Source of the DNA: Cohnella thailandensis
GTDB taxonomy: Bacteria; Bacillota; Bacilli; Paenibacillales; Paenibacillaceae
Assembly: GCF_014212135.1 (NCBI RefSeq)
Contig: NZ_JACJVQ010000006.1
Coordinates: 248,001-312,000, forward strand
Direction of reading: 5' to 3'
Length of the DNA stretch: 64,000 nt
The position numbers were made by a program, and so were the translations under genes. This document shows, piece after piece, positions 25,886 through 34,620 of the stretch (the stretch's first letter is position 1; each line of letters starts with the position of its first letter). The notes under the pieces are model-generated. The model did no database searches. It saw nothing but the letters and a program-made list of their open reading frames with translations, and was not told where the DNA came from.

Positions 25886-28800
25886 ATGCTTCGCAGGGGA
25901 AGGTTTACGATTCGGGCCAAGATCGTCACGGGATACATAGTCGTACTCCTATGCTTGGGGGCGGCGCTGTTCCTGCTGAGCAGTCGGATCACTTCGATGG
26001 AACGGGCCATCGATTTCGTCACGGAGCACGATATCGAGGTTCACGAGCTGTCGAGTCAATTGGAAAAGCACGCGTTGGATATGGAGACGGGAATGCGGGG
26101 GTACGTCATTACGGGGGAAGACCGTTACCTGGTCCCCTATACGAACGCGAAGTCGGGTTGGTCCTCGGACTACGAGAAGCTATACGGGCTTATCGCCGAT
26201 AATCCGGGCCAACTTCAGCGGTTGGAGACCATCCGGTCGAATATCGAGGAATGGATCGAGACGGCCGGAGAGCAGGCGATCGCCTACAAGCGGGAAGGTC
26301 GGACGGAGAGCCTAGACGCATTCTTCCGGGAGGATACCGGCAAAAAGATCATGGATCGGCTGAGAAGCCAGCTGGAGGAGTTCCGGAACGTAGAAAGGGA
26401 GCTAACCGCTCAGCGGGTCGACAGCCTGGATAAACAGAACGAGGACCTCCAGCTTACCCTGTCCATCATCTTCTTGCTGATCGTCGCGTTATCCGTCGCC
26501 GCCGCCGCGACCATATCCGGCTCGATCGTGCGGACGATCCAGGCGGTCATCGGCGCCATCTCCGATATCGCCGCGTCGGAGGGCGTGCAATCGGGCAAGC
26601 GGATCGAGGTCCATTCCCGGGACGAGATGAGCGACCTGGGCGAGGCGACCAACCGGCTGCTTGAGAGCCAAGAAGGCGAAAATTGGCTGCAGAGCGGCAT
26701 TGCCGAAGTCGCCGTCTCGTATCAAGGACAGTCGCAGGTCGATCAGGTCGCCCGGACCTTCATCGCCAAGCTGGCCGAGCTGCTGGGGGCCTCTTACGGG
26801 GTGTTCTATCTCCGCTCCGGGGACGTGCTGACGAAGCTCGCTTCCTATGCGGCGTCCAAAGGCGACCCGGGAGCCGAGAGCTTCCGCCTGGGAGAAGGGT
26901 TGGTCGGCCAGTGCGCCCTCGAGAATAGAATCCATGCGATCGACGAGGTGCCGGGCGGTCATGTCAAGATCGCGACCGGGCTGGGAGAGTCGCCGCCGCG
27001 AAGCATCCTGATCATCCCGGTCCATCACGAAGGCAGGGTCGAGGGGGTCATCGAGCTGGCTTCCCTGGATGCCTTCACGTCCTTGCACCTGAAGCTGGCC
27101 GAGCAAATCCGCGGTACGCTGGGCATGGCCATCGGCAGCGTGCTGGCGCAGATGGAAGTAAAGCGGCTGCTGGAGGAATCCCAGACGATGGCGGAGGAGC
27201 TCCAGGCGCAGACGGAGGAGCTTCAGCAGCAAGCGGAAGAGCTGAAGGCGCAGTCCGAAGAGCTGACCGCCCAGCAGGACGAGCTGAGAGCGGCCAACGA
27301 CGCGCTCAAGAAGTCCGAGGACGACTTGAAGCGGCAGCAGGAGGAGCTGGAGGACAGCAATCTCGAGCTCACCAAGCGGTCCGAGCTGATCGTGGAGCAT
27401 GCGCGCCGCTTGGAAGAGATCAACGAGCGGATCGAACAGCAGAACAGTCTGCTCGAACGGCAGGCTTCCGACCTCCAGACCGCTTCCAAGTACAAATCGG
27501 AGTTTCTTGCCAATATGTCCCACGAGCTGCGGACGCCGCTGAACAGCCTGTTGATCCTGTCGCAGCTGCTCGCGGAGAACAAGGAAGGCAATCTGTTCCC
27601 GAAGCAGGTCGAGTTCGCCCACACGATTCATTCCTCCGGCAGCGATCTGCTTCGGTTGATCGACGAGATACTGGACCTGTCCAAGGTGGAGGCCGGCAAG
27701 ATGAAGATCGAGATGCAGCCGCTCGTCTGGGAGGAGATCCTGGACAGCCTGCGCCGCGGCTTCCAGCCGCTCGCTCAGCGCAAGAACGTCGAATTCCTGC
27801 TTAACCTGGAGGAATCGCTGACGGATCGGCTGCTCCTGACGGATACTCACCGGCTGCAGCAGGTTCTTAAGAACCTGCTCTCCAACGCGTTCAAGTTCAC
27901 CGCCCGGGGCAAAGTCGAGCTCCGAATCTATCCAACCGCTCATGGGGAGATCGCCGACGCCGTCGCTTTCGAGGTATCGGACACCGGAATCGGCATCCCG
28001 GAGGACAAGAAAGCGATTATCTTCGAGGCGTTCCAGCAGGCGGACGGATCGACGAGCCGCAAGTACGGCGGAACCGGCCTGGGGCTCACGATCAGCCGGG
28101 AGCTGGCCGGCTTGCTCGGCGGACGAATCGAAGTCGAGAGCCGGGAAGGAGAGGGCAGCACCTTCACGTTCCTGCTCCCGGCTTCGCGGCCGGACGCGGA
28201 AGCTCCGACCGAAGGGGAGGTTGCCGCGGCGGAATCGCCCCTTGCCGCTTCCGCGCCGCAAGCGGCGTCCGACGTTCTGGCTCCGAGCGTCGAATGGACG
28301 AGTCCGGAGCTGGTCGCGGATGCCGACGTGCCGGACGATCGCCATGCGCTTGAGCCGGGAGATAAAGTGCTGCTGATCATCGAGGACGACGCGAGCTTCG
28401 CGAATATCATGCTGGATCTGGCCCGTTCGCGGAAATTCAAAGGACTGGTCGCCCTTCAGGGGGACAAGGGCCTTGCGCTTGCGAAGGCCTACAAGCCGGA
28501 CGCCATCATTCTCGACATTCAATTGCCGGTCATCGACGGCTGGTCCATCCTAGAGCGCCTGAAGCAGCACCCGGAACTGCGCCATATCCCCGTGCACGTC
28601 ATTTCGGTCGTGGACGAGCCGCAGCAAGGGCTGACGAGAGGCGCCATGGCCTACTTGAGAAAGCCGGCCGACAAGGAGAGCATGGAGAACGCCCTGTCCC
28701 GCATCGAAGCGTTCCTGGACCGCAGCCTGAAGCGGCTGCTCATCGTCGAGGACGACGTCGCCCTCCGGAACAGCATGGTGGAGCTGATCGGGCATGACGA

Positions 28801-29533
28801 CGTGATCATTACGGCCGTGTCCACCGGAGAAGAAGCGCTCCGGGAGCTGGAGACGGAGCGGTTCGATTGCATGGTCATGGACCTGGGCTTGGCGGACATC
28901 TCCGGCTTCGAGCTGCTCGACCGCATAAGGAAGAACGCGCAGCTGAGACAGCTTCCGATCATCATCTACACGGGCAAAGAGCTGGACATGAGGGAAGAGA
29001 TCGAGCTTAAGAAATACGCGGAGAGCATCATCATCAAGAACGTCAAATCGCAGGAGCGCCTGTTCGATGAGACGGCCCTGTTCCTGCACCGGGTGGAGGC
29101 CAACCTTCCGGAGGACCGGCGCAACATCCTCAAGAAGCTGTATAACAACGAGACGGCGTTCGAAGGGAAGCGGCTGCTGCTCGTGGAAGACGATATCCGC
29201 AATATTTTCGCGCTTACGAACGTGTTGAAGTCGCATCACCTGAACGTCTCGTTCGCCGAGAACGGGAGAGAGGCGCTCGAGCTGCTCGAGAAAGACCCGG
29301 CCTTCGACTTGATCCTGATGGACATCATGATGCCGGAGATGGACGGGTACGAGACCATGAGGGCGATAAGGCGGATGCCGCAGTTCGACAAGCTCCCGAT
29401 TATCGCCTTGACGGCGAAGGCCATGAAGGAAGACCGCCAGCGCTGCATCGAGGCCGGGGCGTCCGATTACATCAGCAAGCCGATCGATATCGACAAGCTG
29501 CTGTCCCTGCTCAAGGTATGGCTGTACACGTAG
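25886..29533 (+). CDS. hybrid histidine kinase: CHASE3-HAMP-GAF-kinase with three receiver domains
   Basis: About 1215 residues. Helix 1 (12-31), an extracellular CHASE3-like domain, helix 2 (about 188-210), HAMP, a GAF domain (about 275-415), a long Glu/Gln coiled coil (about 418-540), HisKA with H546 in NMSHELRTP, and a HATPase with DTGIGIP and GTGLGLTIS. Three receiver domains follow, with phospho-acceptors near D877, D999 and D1146. ATG 25886 follows GAGGAAAG; a GTG at 25880 is an alternative. Intramolecular phosphorelay is expected. It heads a probable operon with a CheR methyltransferase and a second hybrid kinase; no separate DNA-binding output gene lies beside it. Confidence 0.93.
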   Translation: MLRRGRFTIRAKIVTGYIVVLLCLGAALFLLSSRITSMERAIDFVTEHDIEVHELSSQLEKHALDMETGMRGYVITGEDRYLVPYTNAKSGWSSDYEKLYGLIADNPGQLQRLETIRSNIEEWIETAGEQAIAYKREGRTESLDAFFREDTGKKIMDRLRSQLEEFRNVERELTAQRVDSLDKQNEDLQLTLSIIFLLIVALSVAAAATISGSIVRTIQAVIGAISDIAASEGVQSGKRIEVHSRDEMSDLGEATNRLLESQEGENWLQSGIAEVAVSYQGQSQVDQVARTFIAKLAELLGASYGVFYLRSGDVLTKLASYAASKGDPGAESFRLGEGLVGQCALENRIHAIDEVPGGHVKIATGLGESPPRSILIIPVHHEGRVEGVIELASLDAFTSLHLKLAEQIRGTLGMAIGSVLAQMEVKRLLEESQTMAEELQAQTEELQQQAEELKAQSEELTAQQDELRAANDALKKSEDDLKRQQEELEDSNLELTKRSELIVEHARRLEEINERIEQQNSLLERQASDLQTASKYKSEFLANMSHELRTPLNSLLILSQLLAENKEGNLFPKQVEFAHTIHSSGSDLLRLIDEILDLSKVEAGKMKIEMQPLVWEEILDSLRRGFQPLAQRKNVEFLLNLEESLTDRLLLTDTHRLQQVLKNLLSNAFKFTARGKVELRIYPTAHGEIADAVAFEVSDTGIGIPEDKKAIIFEAFQQADGSTSRKYGGTGLGLTISRELAGLLGGRIEVESREGEGSTFTFLLPASRPDAEAPTEGEVAAAESPLAASAPQAASDVLAPSVEWTSPELVADADVPDDRHALEPGDKVLLIIEDDASFANIMLDLARSRKFKGLVALQGDKGLALAKAYKPDAIILDIQLPVIDGWSILERLKQHPELRHIPVHVISVVDEPQQGLTRGAMAYLRKPADKESMENALSRIEAFLDRSLKRLLIVEDDVALRNSMVELIGHDDVIITAVSTGEEALRELETERFDCMVMDLGLADISGFELLDRIRKNAQLRQLPIIIYTGKELDMREEIELKKYAESIIIKNVKSQERLFDETALFLHRVEANLPEDRRNILKKLYNNETAFEGKRLLLVEDDIRNIFALTNVLKSHHLNVSFAENGREALELLEKDPAFDLILMDIMMPEMDGYETMRAIRRMPQFDKLPIIALTAKAMKEDRQRCIEAGASDYISKPIDIDKLLSLLKVWLYT

Positions 29534-30417
29534 AAGGAGGAGGAGGGCTTATCCCAGCGAACTGGAACGGCGACCCGGAGCCGTCGGGAACGGCGGCCGC
29601 GGAGGGCCGCGAGAAGCTTGAAATCGAATTGCTCCTGGAAGCCATTTATCGCGCGTACGGATATGACTTCCGCAACTACGCCTACGATTCGATCCGAAGA
29701 AGAATCCGGCACGGGATGCAGACGCTGGGCGAGAGCTCGGTGTCCGCGCTGATCCCCCGGATCCTGCACGAGCCGGAGCAGATGCGGCGCCTTCTGCAAT
29801 CCCTCGTCATCAACGTCACGGAGATGTTCCGCGATCCTTCCATGTTCAAGGCGTTTCGCGAGAAGGTGGTGCCGTTTCTCCATACGTATCCGCATATTCG
29901 GATTTGGCACGCGGGCTGCTCCACCGGCGAGGAAGTGCTGTCGATGGCGATTCTGCTGGAGGAAGAGGGACTTTACGACAAGGCCCGCATCTACGCCACG
30001 GACATCGACGAGAGAGCGCTGGAGAAGGCGAGGGCGGGCATCTACCCCCTGCGGAACATGAAGCTTTATACTCAGAATTATATCCGCGCCGGAGGAACCC
30101 GGGAATTCTCGGACTACTATACGGCCGATCGAGACGCGGTGAAGTTCCACTCGTCGCTTCAACGGAACGTCATGTACGCCCGGCATAATCTGGCCACCGA
30201 CCAATCCTTCAACGAATTCAACGTCATCCTGTGCCGGAACGTGCTCATCTACTTCGACCGCAAGCTGCAGAACCGGGCCCGTCGGCTTTTCCACGAGAGC
30301 TTGGCCATGTTCGGCGTGCTGGCCCTGGGCAGCCGGGAGACGATTCGCCACAACGATTATTCGGAATGTTACGAAGCGATAGACGATGGCGAGAAGCTGT
30401 ACCGGAGAATGAGATAG
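29518..30417 (+). CDS. CheR-type protein glutamate methyltransferase
   Basis: 299 residues from ATG 29518. It has the CheR N-terminal helical domain (YDFRNYAYDSIRRRIRHGM) and an S-adenosylmethionine fold with HAGCSTGEEVLSMAI, YATDID and CRNVLIYFD. The ATG overlaps the end of the kinase gene by 16 bases and has a poor ribosome site. A very strong AAGGAGGAGGAGG at 29533-29546 is followed by an in-frame ATC at 29551 instead of a usual start codon, so the true start is uncertain. CheR normally methylates chemoreceptors; here no receptor or CheB is adjacent, so the substrate may be a helical region of the flanking kinases. Confidence 0.88.
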   Translation: MAVHVEGGGGLIPANWNGDPEPSGTAAAEGREKLEIELLLEAIYRAYGYDFRNYAYDSIRRRIRHGMQTLGESSVSALIPRILHEPEQMRRLLQSLVINVTEMFRDPSMFKAFREKVVPFLHTYPHIRIWHAGCSTGEEVLSMAILLEEEGLYDKARIYATDIDERALEKARAGIYPLRNMKLYTQNYIRAGGTREFSDYYTADRDAVKFHSSLQRNVMYARHNLATDQSFNEFNVILCRNVLIYFDRKLQNRARRLFHESLAMFGVLALGSRETIRHNDYSECYEAIDDGEKLYRRMR

Positions 30418-30453
30418 GAGCCTAAATCAGAGAGAAAAGAGGACGGAGGACCA

Positions 30454-32463
30454 TTGGAACGCGATTATCCGGTTAATATTCTCGCGGTGGACGACCGCCC
30501 CGAGAACCTATTGGCGATCGAAGCCGTTCTGGAGGGAGAGCCCTACCGGCTCGTTCGCGCCCATTCCGGGCCCGAAGCGCTGAAGTGCCTGCTCCGCGAG
30601 GAGATCGCCGTCATTCTTCTGGACGTTCAGATGCCCGGAATGGACGGCTTCGAGACCGCCGGCCACATACAGGCCTACGATCGTTCGAAGCATATTCCCA
30701 TTATTTTCATTACCGCCACCAGCAAGGAAGCGAAGCATTTCTCGGCGGGTTATTCGGCGGGCGCCATCGATTACATGGTCAAGCCTTTCGTTCCCCATAT
30801 TCTGAAGTCGAAGATTCGGGCTTTCGTTCGTTTGTACGATATGCAGAAAAGGCTGCGGCAGCAAACCGAGCAGCTGGAGAGGATCAACGGTCATCTGACG
30901 CGCGCGACGCAGGAGTTGACCAAGGCGGAGGCCCAGGCCCGAGTGGTCATGGAGACCTCGCTGGATGCCGTGCTCGTGTTCGATTCCGCAGGCCTCATTC
31001 TGAGAGCCAACCCGGCCACGGAGAAGATGTTCGGCTATTCCCCGGGCGAGCTCCCGGGTCGTCCGCTGGAGCTGCTGCTTCCCGGTCTGACGCGGGGAAG
31101 TCTCTCGGACCTGGAAGGCAAGGTTCGGGAAGTCGAGCCCAAGAGGAGGGACGGCACGGGATTCCCGGCCGAAATCCAGGTGGGTCGTTCCCCGAACGAT
31201 CCTTCTCTCCTGGCCTGCTCCATCCGGGACATCACCGAGCGGAAGCAGGCGGAGGCGAAGCTGCTCGAGGCCAAGGAGATCGCCGAACGGGCTTCGACCG
31301 CCAAGTCGGAATTCCTCTCCTTCATGAGCCATGAGATCCGCAATCCGCTTAACGGAGTGATCGGCATGCTGGACCTGCTGCTCGATTCCGGACTGAAGCC
31401 GGAACAGCGCGAGCTGGCCGAGATGGTCTTGCAAAGCGGGAATGCCATGGCCCGGATCATGAACGACGTGCTCGATTATTCCAAGCTGGAATCCGGACGC
31501 ATGGAGATGGAAGACGAGCCTTTCCTGCTGAAGGTCTGTCTCGAGCAGGTTAGGGACATCTTCGCCGCCCAGCTGCGGGCCAAGCGGCTGGAATACGTCG
31601 TCGTCATGGATCCGGAGCTTCCCGGCATCGTCCGGGGCGACATGTCGCGGCTGCAGCAGGTTCTTCTGAACCTGGTCGGCAACTCGGTTAAGTTCACGAG
31701 CGAAGGCGGCATCTACATATTCGTTGCATTGGCGGCGTCCGACGAAGATTCGATCACGGCCGAATTCACGGTGAAGGATACCGGAATCGGCATTCCGGAG
31801 GGCAAGGGCGACCTGCTCTTTCACCCGTTCACCCAAGCGGAGGCGTCGACCAACCGGAAGTACGGCGGTTCCGGCCTCGGGCTCGCCATCTCCAAAACGC
31901 TGGTCGAGCTGATGGGCGGAACCATAAGGATCGAGCCCTCGCAGGAGCCGGGCGCCACCTTCGTGTTCACCGTCCGCTTCCGCCGCTGCGAGGAGCCCGC
32001 CGACGAGCTTCTCCTTATCGAGCAAGCCATGGAATCGTCGGAGGCCGCGGCCTCGGAGCCGGAGCAGGGCAAACGGATCCTGATGGTCGAAGACCAGCGG
32101 TTGAACCGGAAGCTTCTGGAGCACATGCTGAGGCGCCTGGGGCACGATGTCGAGATCGCCGCGAACGGAGAGGAGGCGTTGCGGGCGCTTGAGGCCGGCG
32201 ATCGGTACGACGCGGTGCTCGCGGACATCCATATGCCGGTGCTGAACGGGCTGGAGATGGGACATAGGTGGCAAGAGCTGAGGCGAACCCTTCCGGCCGA
32301 GGAAGCACCCGCGCTGATCGCGGTATCCGCCGATCCGAGGGACGACCTGGAGCAGGTCTGCTTGGAGGCGGGCTTCAGCGAGCTGCTCCGGAAGCCGATC
32401 CGGATGGAGAGCTTAAAGCAGGTCATCTCTCGTCATGTGATGGCGGGAAAACGGTCGGGATAG
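30454..32463 (+). CDS. hybrid histidine kinase: receiver-PAS-kinase-receiver
   Basis: 669 residues from TTG 30454 (GGACGGAGG 6-8 bases upstream). It has no membrane segment. Order: receiver with D57 in ILLDVQMPGMDG, a short coiled coil, a PAS domain (about 165-275, ANPATEKMFGYSPGE), HisKA with H293 in FMSHEIRNPLNG, a HATPase with DTGIGIP and GSGLGLAIS, and a C-terminal receiver with D591 in VLADIHMP. The N-terminal receiver suggests input from another kinase, most simply the membrane kinase two genes upstream. It is the last gene of the kinase-CheR-kinase group; 90 bases separate it from the MoxR operon. Confidence 0.92.
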   Translation: MERDYPVNILAVDDRPENLLAIEAVLEGEPYRLVRAHSGPEALKCLLREEIAVILLDVQMPGMDGFETAGHIQAYDRSKHIPIIFITATSKEAKHFSAGYSAGAIDYMVKPFVPHILKSKIRAFVRLYDMQKRLRQQTEQLERINGHLTRATQELTKAEAQARVVMETSLDAVLVFDSAGLILRANPATEKMFGYSPGELPGRPLELLLPGLTRGSLSDLEGKVREVEPKRRDGTGFPAEIQVGRSPNDPSLLACSIRDITERKQAEAKLLEAKEIAERASTAKSEFLSFMSHEIRNPLNGVIGMLDLLLDSGLKPEQRELAEMVLQSGNAMARIMNDVLDYSKLESGRMEMEDEPFLLKVCLEQVRDIFAAQLRAKRLEYVVVMDPELPGIVRGDMSRLQQVLLNLVGNSVKFTSEGGIYIFVALAASDEDSITAEFTVKDTGIGIPEGKGDLLFHPFTQAEASTNRKYGGSGLGLAISKTLVELMGGTIRIEPSQEPGATFVFTVRFRRCEEPADELLLIEQAMESSEAAASEPEQGKRILMVEDQRLNRKLLEHMLRRLGHDVEIAANGEEALRALEAGDRYDAVLADIHMPVLNGLEMGHRWQELRRTLPAEEAPALIAVSADPRDDLEQVCLEAGFSELLRKPIRMESLKQVISRHVMAGKRSG

Positions 32464-32553
32464 GGGAGGCCGGGGAACTTCCGGTTTGTCAGCCCCACCG
32501 CCTGCCTGTAAAATGAAGGTATTCTTTGCTCCATGGGACAGGAGGCCGAACCA

Positions 32554-33519
32554 TTGAATCCGTTATTCGATATTCGAGAGCAAGCGAACGCCGTCGCCGG
32601 CCAGATCGCGAAGGCGGTCGTCGGCAAGGCGGACGTCGTCGAGCTGCTTCTGATCGCGCTGCTGGCGAACGGGCACGTCATTCTGGAGGACGTTCCCGGC
32701 ACGGGCAAGACGCTGCTCGCCAAGTCGCTGGCGCGGACTCTCCGCTGCGAGTTCAAGCGGGTGCAATTCACCGCCGACCTGCTGCCTTCCGACATTACGG
32801 GCATTCATTACTACAATCAGCAAGCGGGCAAGTTCGAGCTGAGGCAGGGTCCCGCGTTCACGAACATTCTGCTGGCGGACGAGCTGAACCGCGCGACGCC
32901 CCGCACCCAATCCAGCCTGCTGGAGTGCATGGAGGAGCGGCAAGTCACGATTGACGGGGACACGTATCCGCTGGATTCGCCTTTCCTGGTTATCGCCACT
33001 CAGAACCCGATCGAGAACCATGGGACGTTCCCGCTGCCGGAGGCGCAGCTGGACCGCTTCATGATGAAGGTGTCGATGGGCTATCCGGCGCTGGAAGAAG
33101 AGATCGAGATTCTGCGGCGCTTCTCCGCCGGCGATCCGCTTCCCGGCTTGACGCCGGTTCTGGACCGGGAGCAGCTCGCCCGCCTGAAGAGCCTCGTTCC
33201 GGAGGTAAAGTTCAGCGACGATCTGCTTCGTTATCTGCTCGCGATCGTCGCCGCGACCCGGCAGCATTCCGAGATTGGAAGCGGTGTCAGTCCGCGGGGC
33301 AGCCTCCAACTGGTGAAGGCCGCGCAAGCCCGCGCCTTGCTGCGGGGGCGGGACTTCGTGCTGCCGGACGATATCAAGGCGTTGGCCGTTCCGATATTCG
33401 CCCATCGCATCCAGCTGAAGGACATGCTGATGAACGAGCGCGGACGTCCGGAGAGCCTCATCGGGACGATCGTCGATGCCGTTCCCGTTCCGACCGAGCC
33501 GGCGCTGGAACGGAGCTGA
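32554..33519 (+). CDS. MoxR-family AAA+ ATPase
   Basis: 321 residues from TTG 32554. Walker A is EDVPGTGKT (K52), Walker B is ILLADELNRA, and the sensor region has ATQNPIENHGTFPLPEAQLDRF. TTG is preferred because ACAGGAGG sits 8 bases upstream and overlaps the alternative ATG at 32533. MoxR ATPases act as chaperones for protein complex assembly and are typically encoded with DUF58 and transglutaminase-like partners, as here. Cytosolic. Confidence 0.92.
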   Translation: MNPLFDIREQANAVAGQIAKAVVGKADVVELLLIALLANGHVILEDVPGTGKTLLAKSLARTLRCEFKRVQFTADLLPSDITGIHYYNQQAGKFELRQGPAFTNILLADELNRATPRTQSSLLECMEERQVTIDGDTYPLDSPFLVIATQNPIENHGTFPLPEAQLDRFMMKVSMGYPALEEEIEILRRFSAGDPLPGLTPVLDREQLARLKSLVPEVKFSDDLLRYLLAIVAATRQHSEIGSGVSPRGSLQLVKAAQARALLRGRDFVLPDDIKALAVPIFAHRIQLKDMLMNERGRPESLIGTIVDAVPVPTEPALERS

Positions 33520-33525
33520 GGCGGA

Positions 33526-34620
33526 ATGGCGGTTGTATGGCTGCTTACGGTGTTCGCGGGAATCTATCTTCTGCAACGGATGGCGTTCCGGCTGTGGGGC
33601 GCCAAAGGAGTCCGTTATGAGCGTTTCTTCAGCGAGGCTTACGCGTTCGCCGGACAGCGCGTCGTGCTGAACGAGCGTCTGGCCAACGCCAAGCTCCTTC
33701 CGCTCCCGTGGTTTCGAGTGGAGACGGTGATGCCCGCCATGCTGCGATTCCATAACGAGAACGCGGAGATGGCGGTCAGCTCGGGAGCGCTGCTCCAGAA
33801 TCACGCCAGCCTTTTCAGCTTGTCTCCTTTTACGAGAGTGCTGCGCAAGCATGAGGTGACGTGCGTCCGCCGAGGAGTTTACCGGCTGTCCAGCCTGACC
33901 TGCACGATCGGCGACGCGCTGGGGGGCAGCGCGAAGACGTTCGGCATGACCGCCGAGTGCGAGCTGACCGTGCTTCCGAGGCTTAAGGAAGCGGGGCAGC
34001 TGCCCGTCTCCGTCCGCAAGTTCATGCAGAGCGTGCTGAGCATGCACGACGCGTTCCGCGAGGATCACGAGCACGTGGCCGGCGTGCGCGACTATCGCAG
34101 CGGCGACCCGCTCAAGCAAGTGAACTGGAGCGCGACGGCCAAGGCGGGGCGAATGCTCGTGAACAAGCGGGAGAGCATGACGGACAACGATCTGATCGTC
34201 GTCCTGAACGCGGAGCTGATGGACTCGGCCGCGAACCGGCGGGTGATGCCGGAGGTCTTCGAGGAAGCCGTCAGCTATGCGGCCTCCGTTCTGCATTCGC
34301 TGATCCATAACGGCGGCAAGGCCGGCCTGATCTTCAACGGCAGGGTCGTCGGCCGCGAGGAGACGCCGCTTCGGGTCGAGCCGCGTGCCGGCCGGGAGCA
34401 TCTGTTCAAGCTGCTCCATCTGATGGCCGTGTTCGAAGCGGAAGTACGCCGCGAGCTGAGCTACGTTCTGGAGGAGCTGGCGGCTTCCGGATTGCGGAAC
34501 GCCAACCTGCTGCTCGTGACGGCGTTCCTGACACCCAAGCAGCGGCAGCTCGTCGATCGTCTGCGGCACGCCGGCAATCGGGTCGAGACGCTCCTTCTGT
34601 ACCGGGAGGCGGTCGTATGA
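33526..34620 (+). CDS. DUF58 protein
   Basis: 364 residues. A hydrophobic N-terminal segment is followed by a beta-rich region and the DUF58 signature with VRDYRSGDPLKQVNWSATAKAGRMLVNKRE, then a von Willebrand A-like half with DNDLIVVLNAE. It is the regular middle gene of moxR/DUF58/transglutaminase loci, comparable to Bacillus subtilis yeaD. It starts 6 bases after the moxR stop and its own stop overlaps the next start. Probably membrane-associated; biochemical activity unknown. Confidence 0.88.
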   Translation: MAVVWLLTVFAGIYLLQRMAFRLWGAKGVRYERFFSEAYAFAGQRVVLNERLANAKLLPLPWFRVETVMPAMLRFHNENAEMAVSSGALLQNHASLFSLSPFTRVLRKHEVTCVRRGVYRLSSLTCTIGDALGGSAKTFGMTAECELTVLPRLKEAGQLPVSVRKFMQSVLSMHDAFREDHEHVAGVRDYRSGDPLKQVNWSATAKAGRMLVNKRESMTDNDLIVVLNAELMDSAANRRVMPEVFEEAVSYAASVLHSLIHNGGKAGLIFNGRVVGREETPLRVEPRAGREHLFKLLHLMAVFEAEVRRELSYVLEELAASGLRNANLLLVTAFLTPKQRQLVDRLRHAGNRVETLLLYREAVV

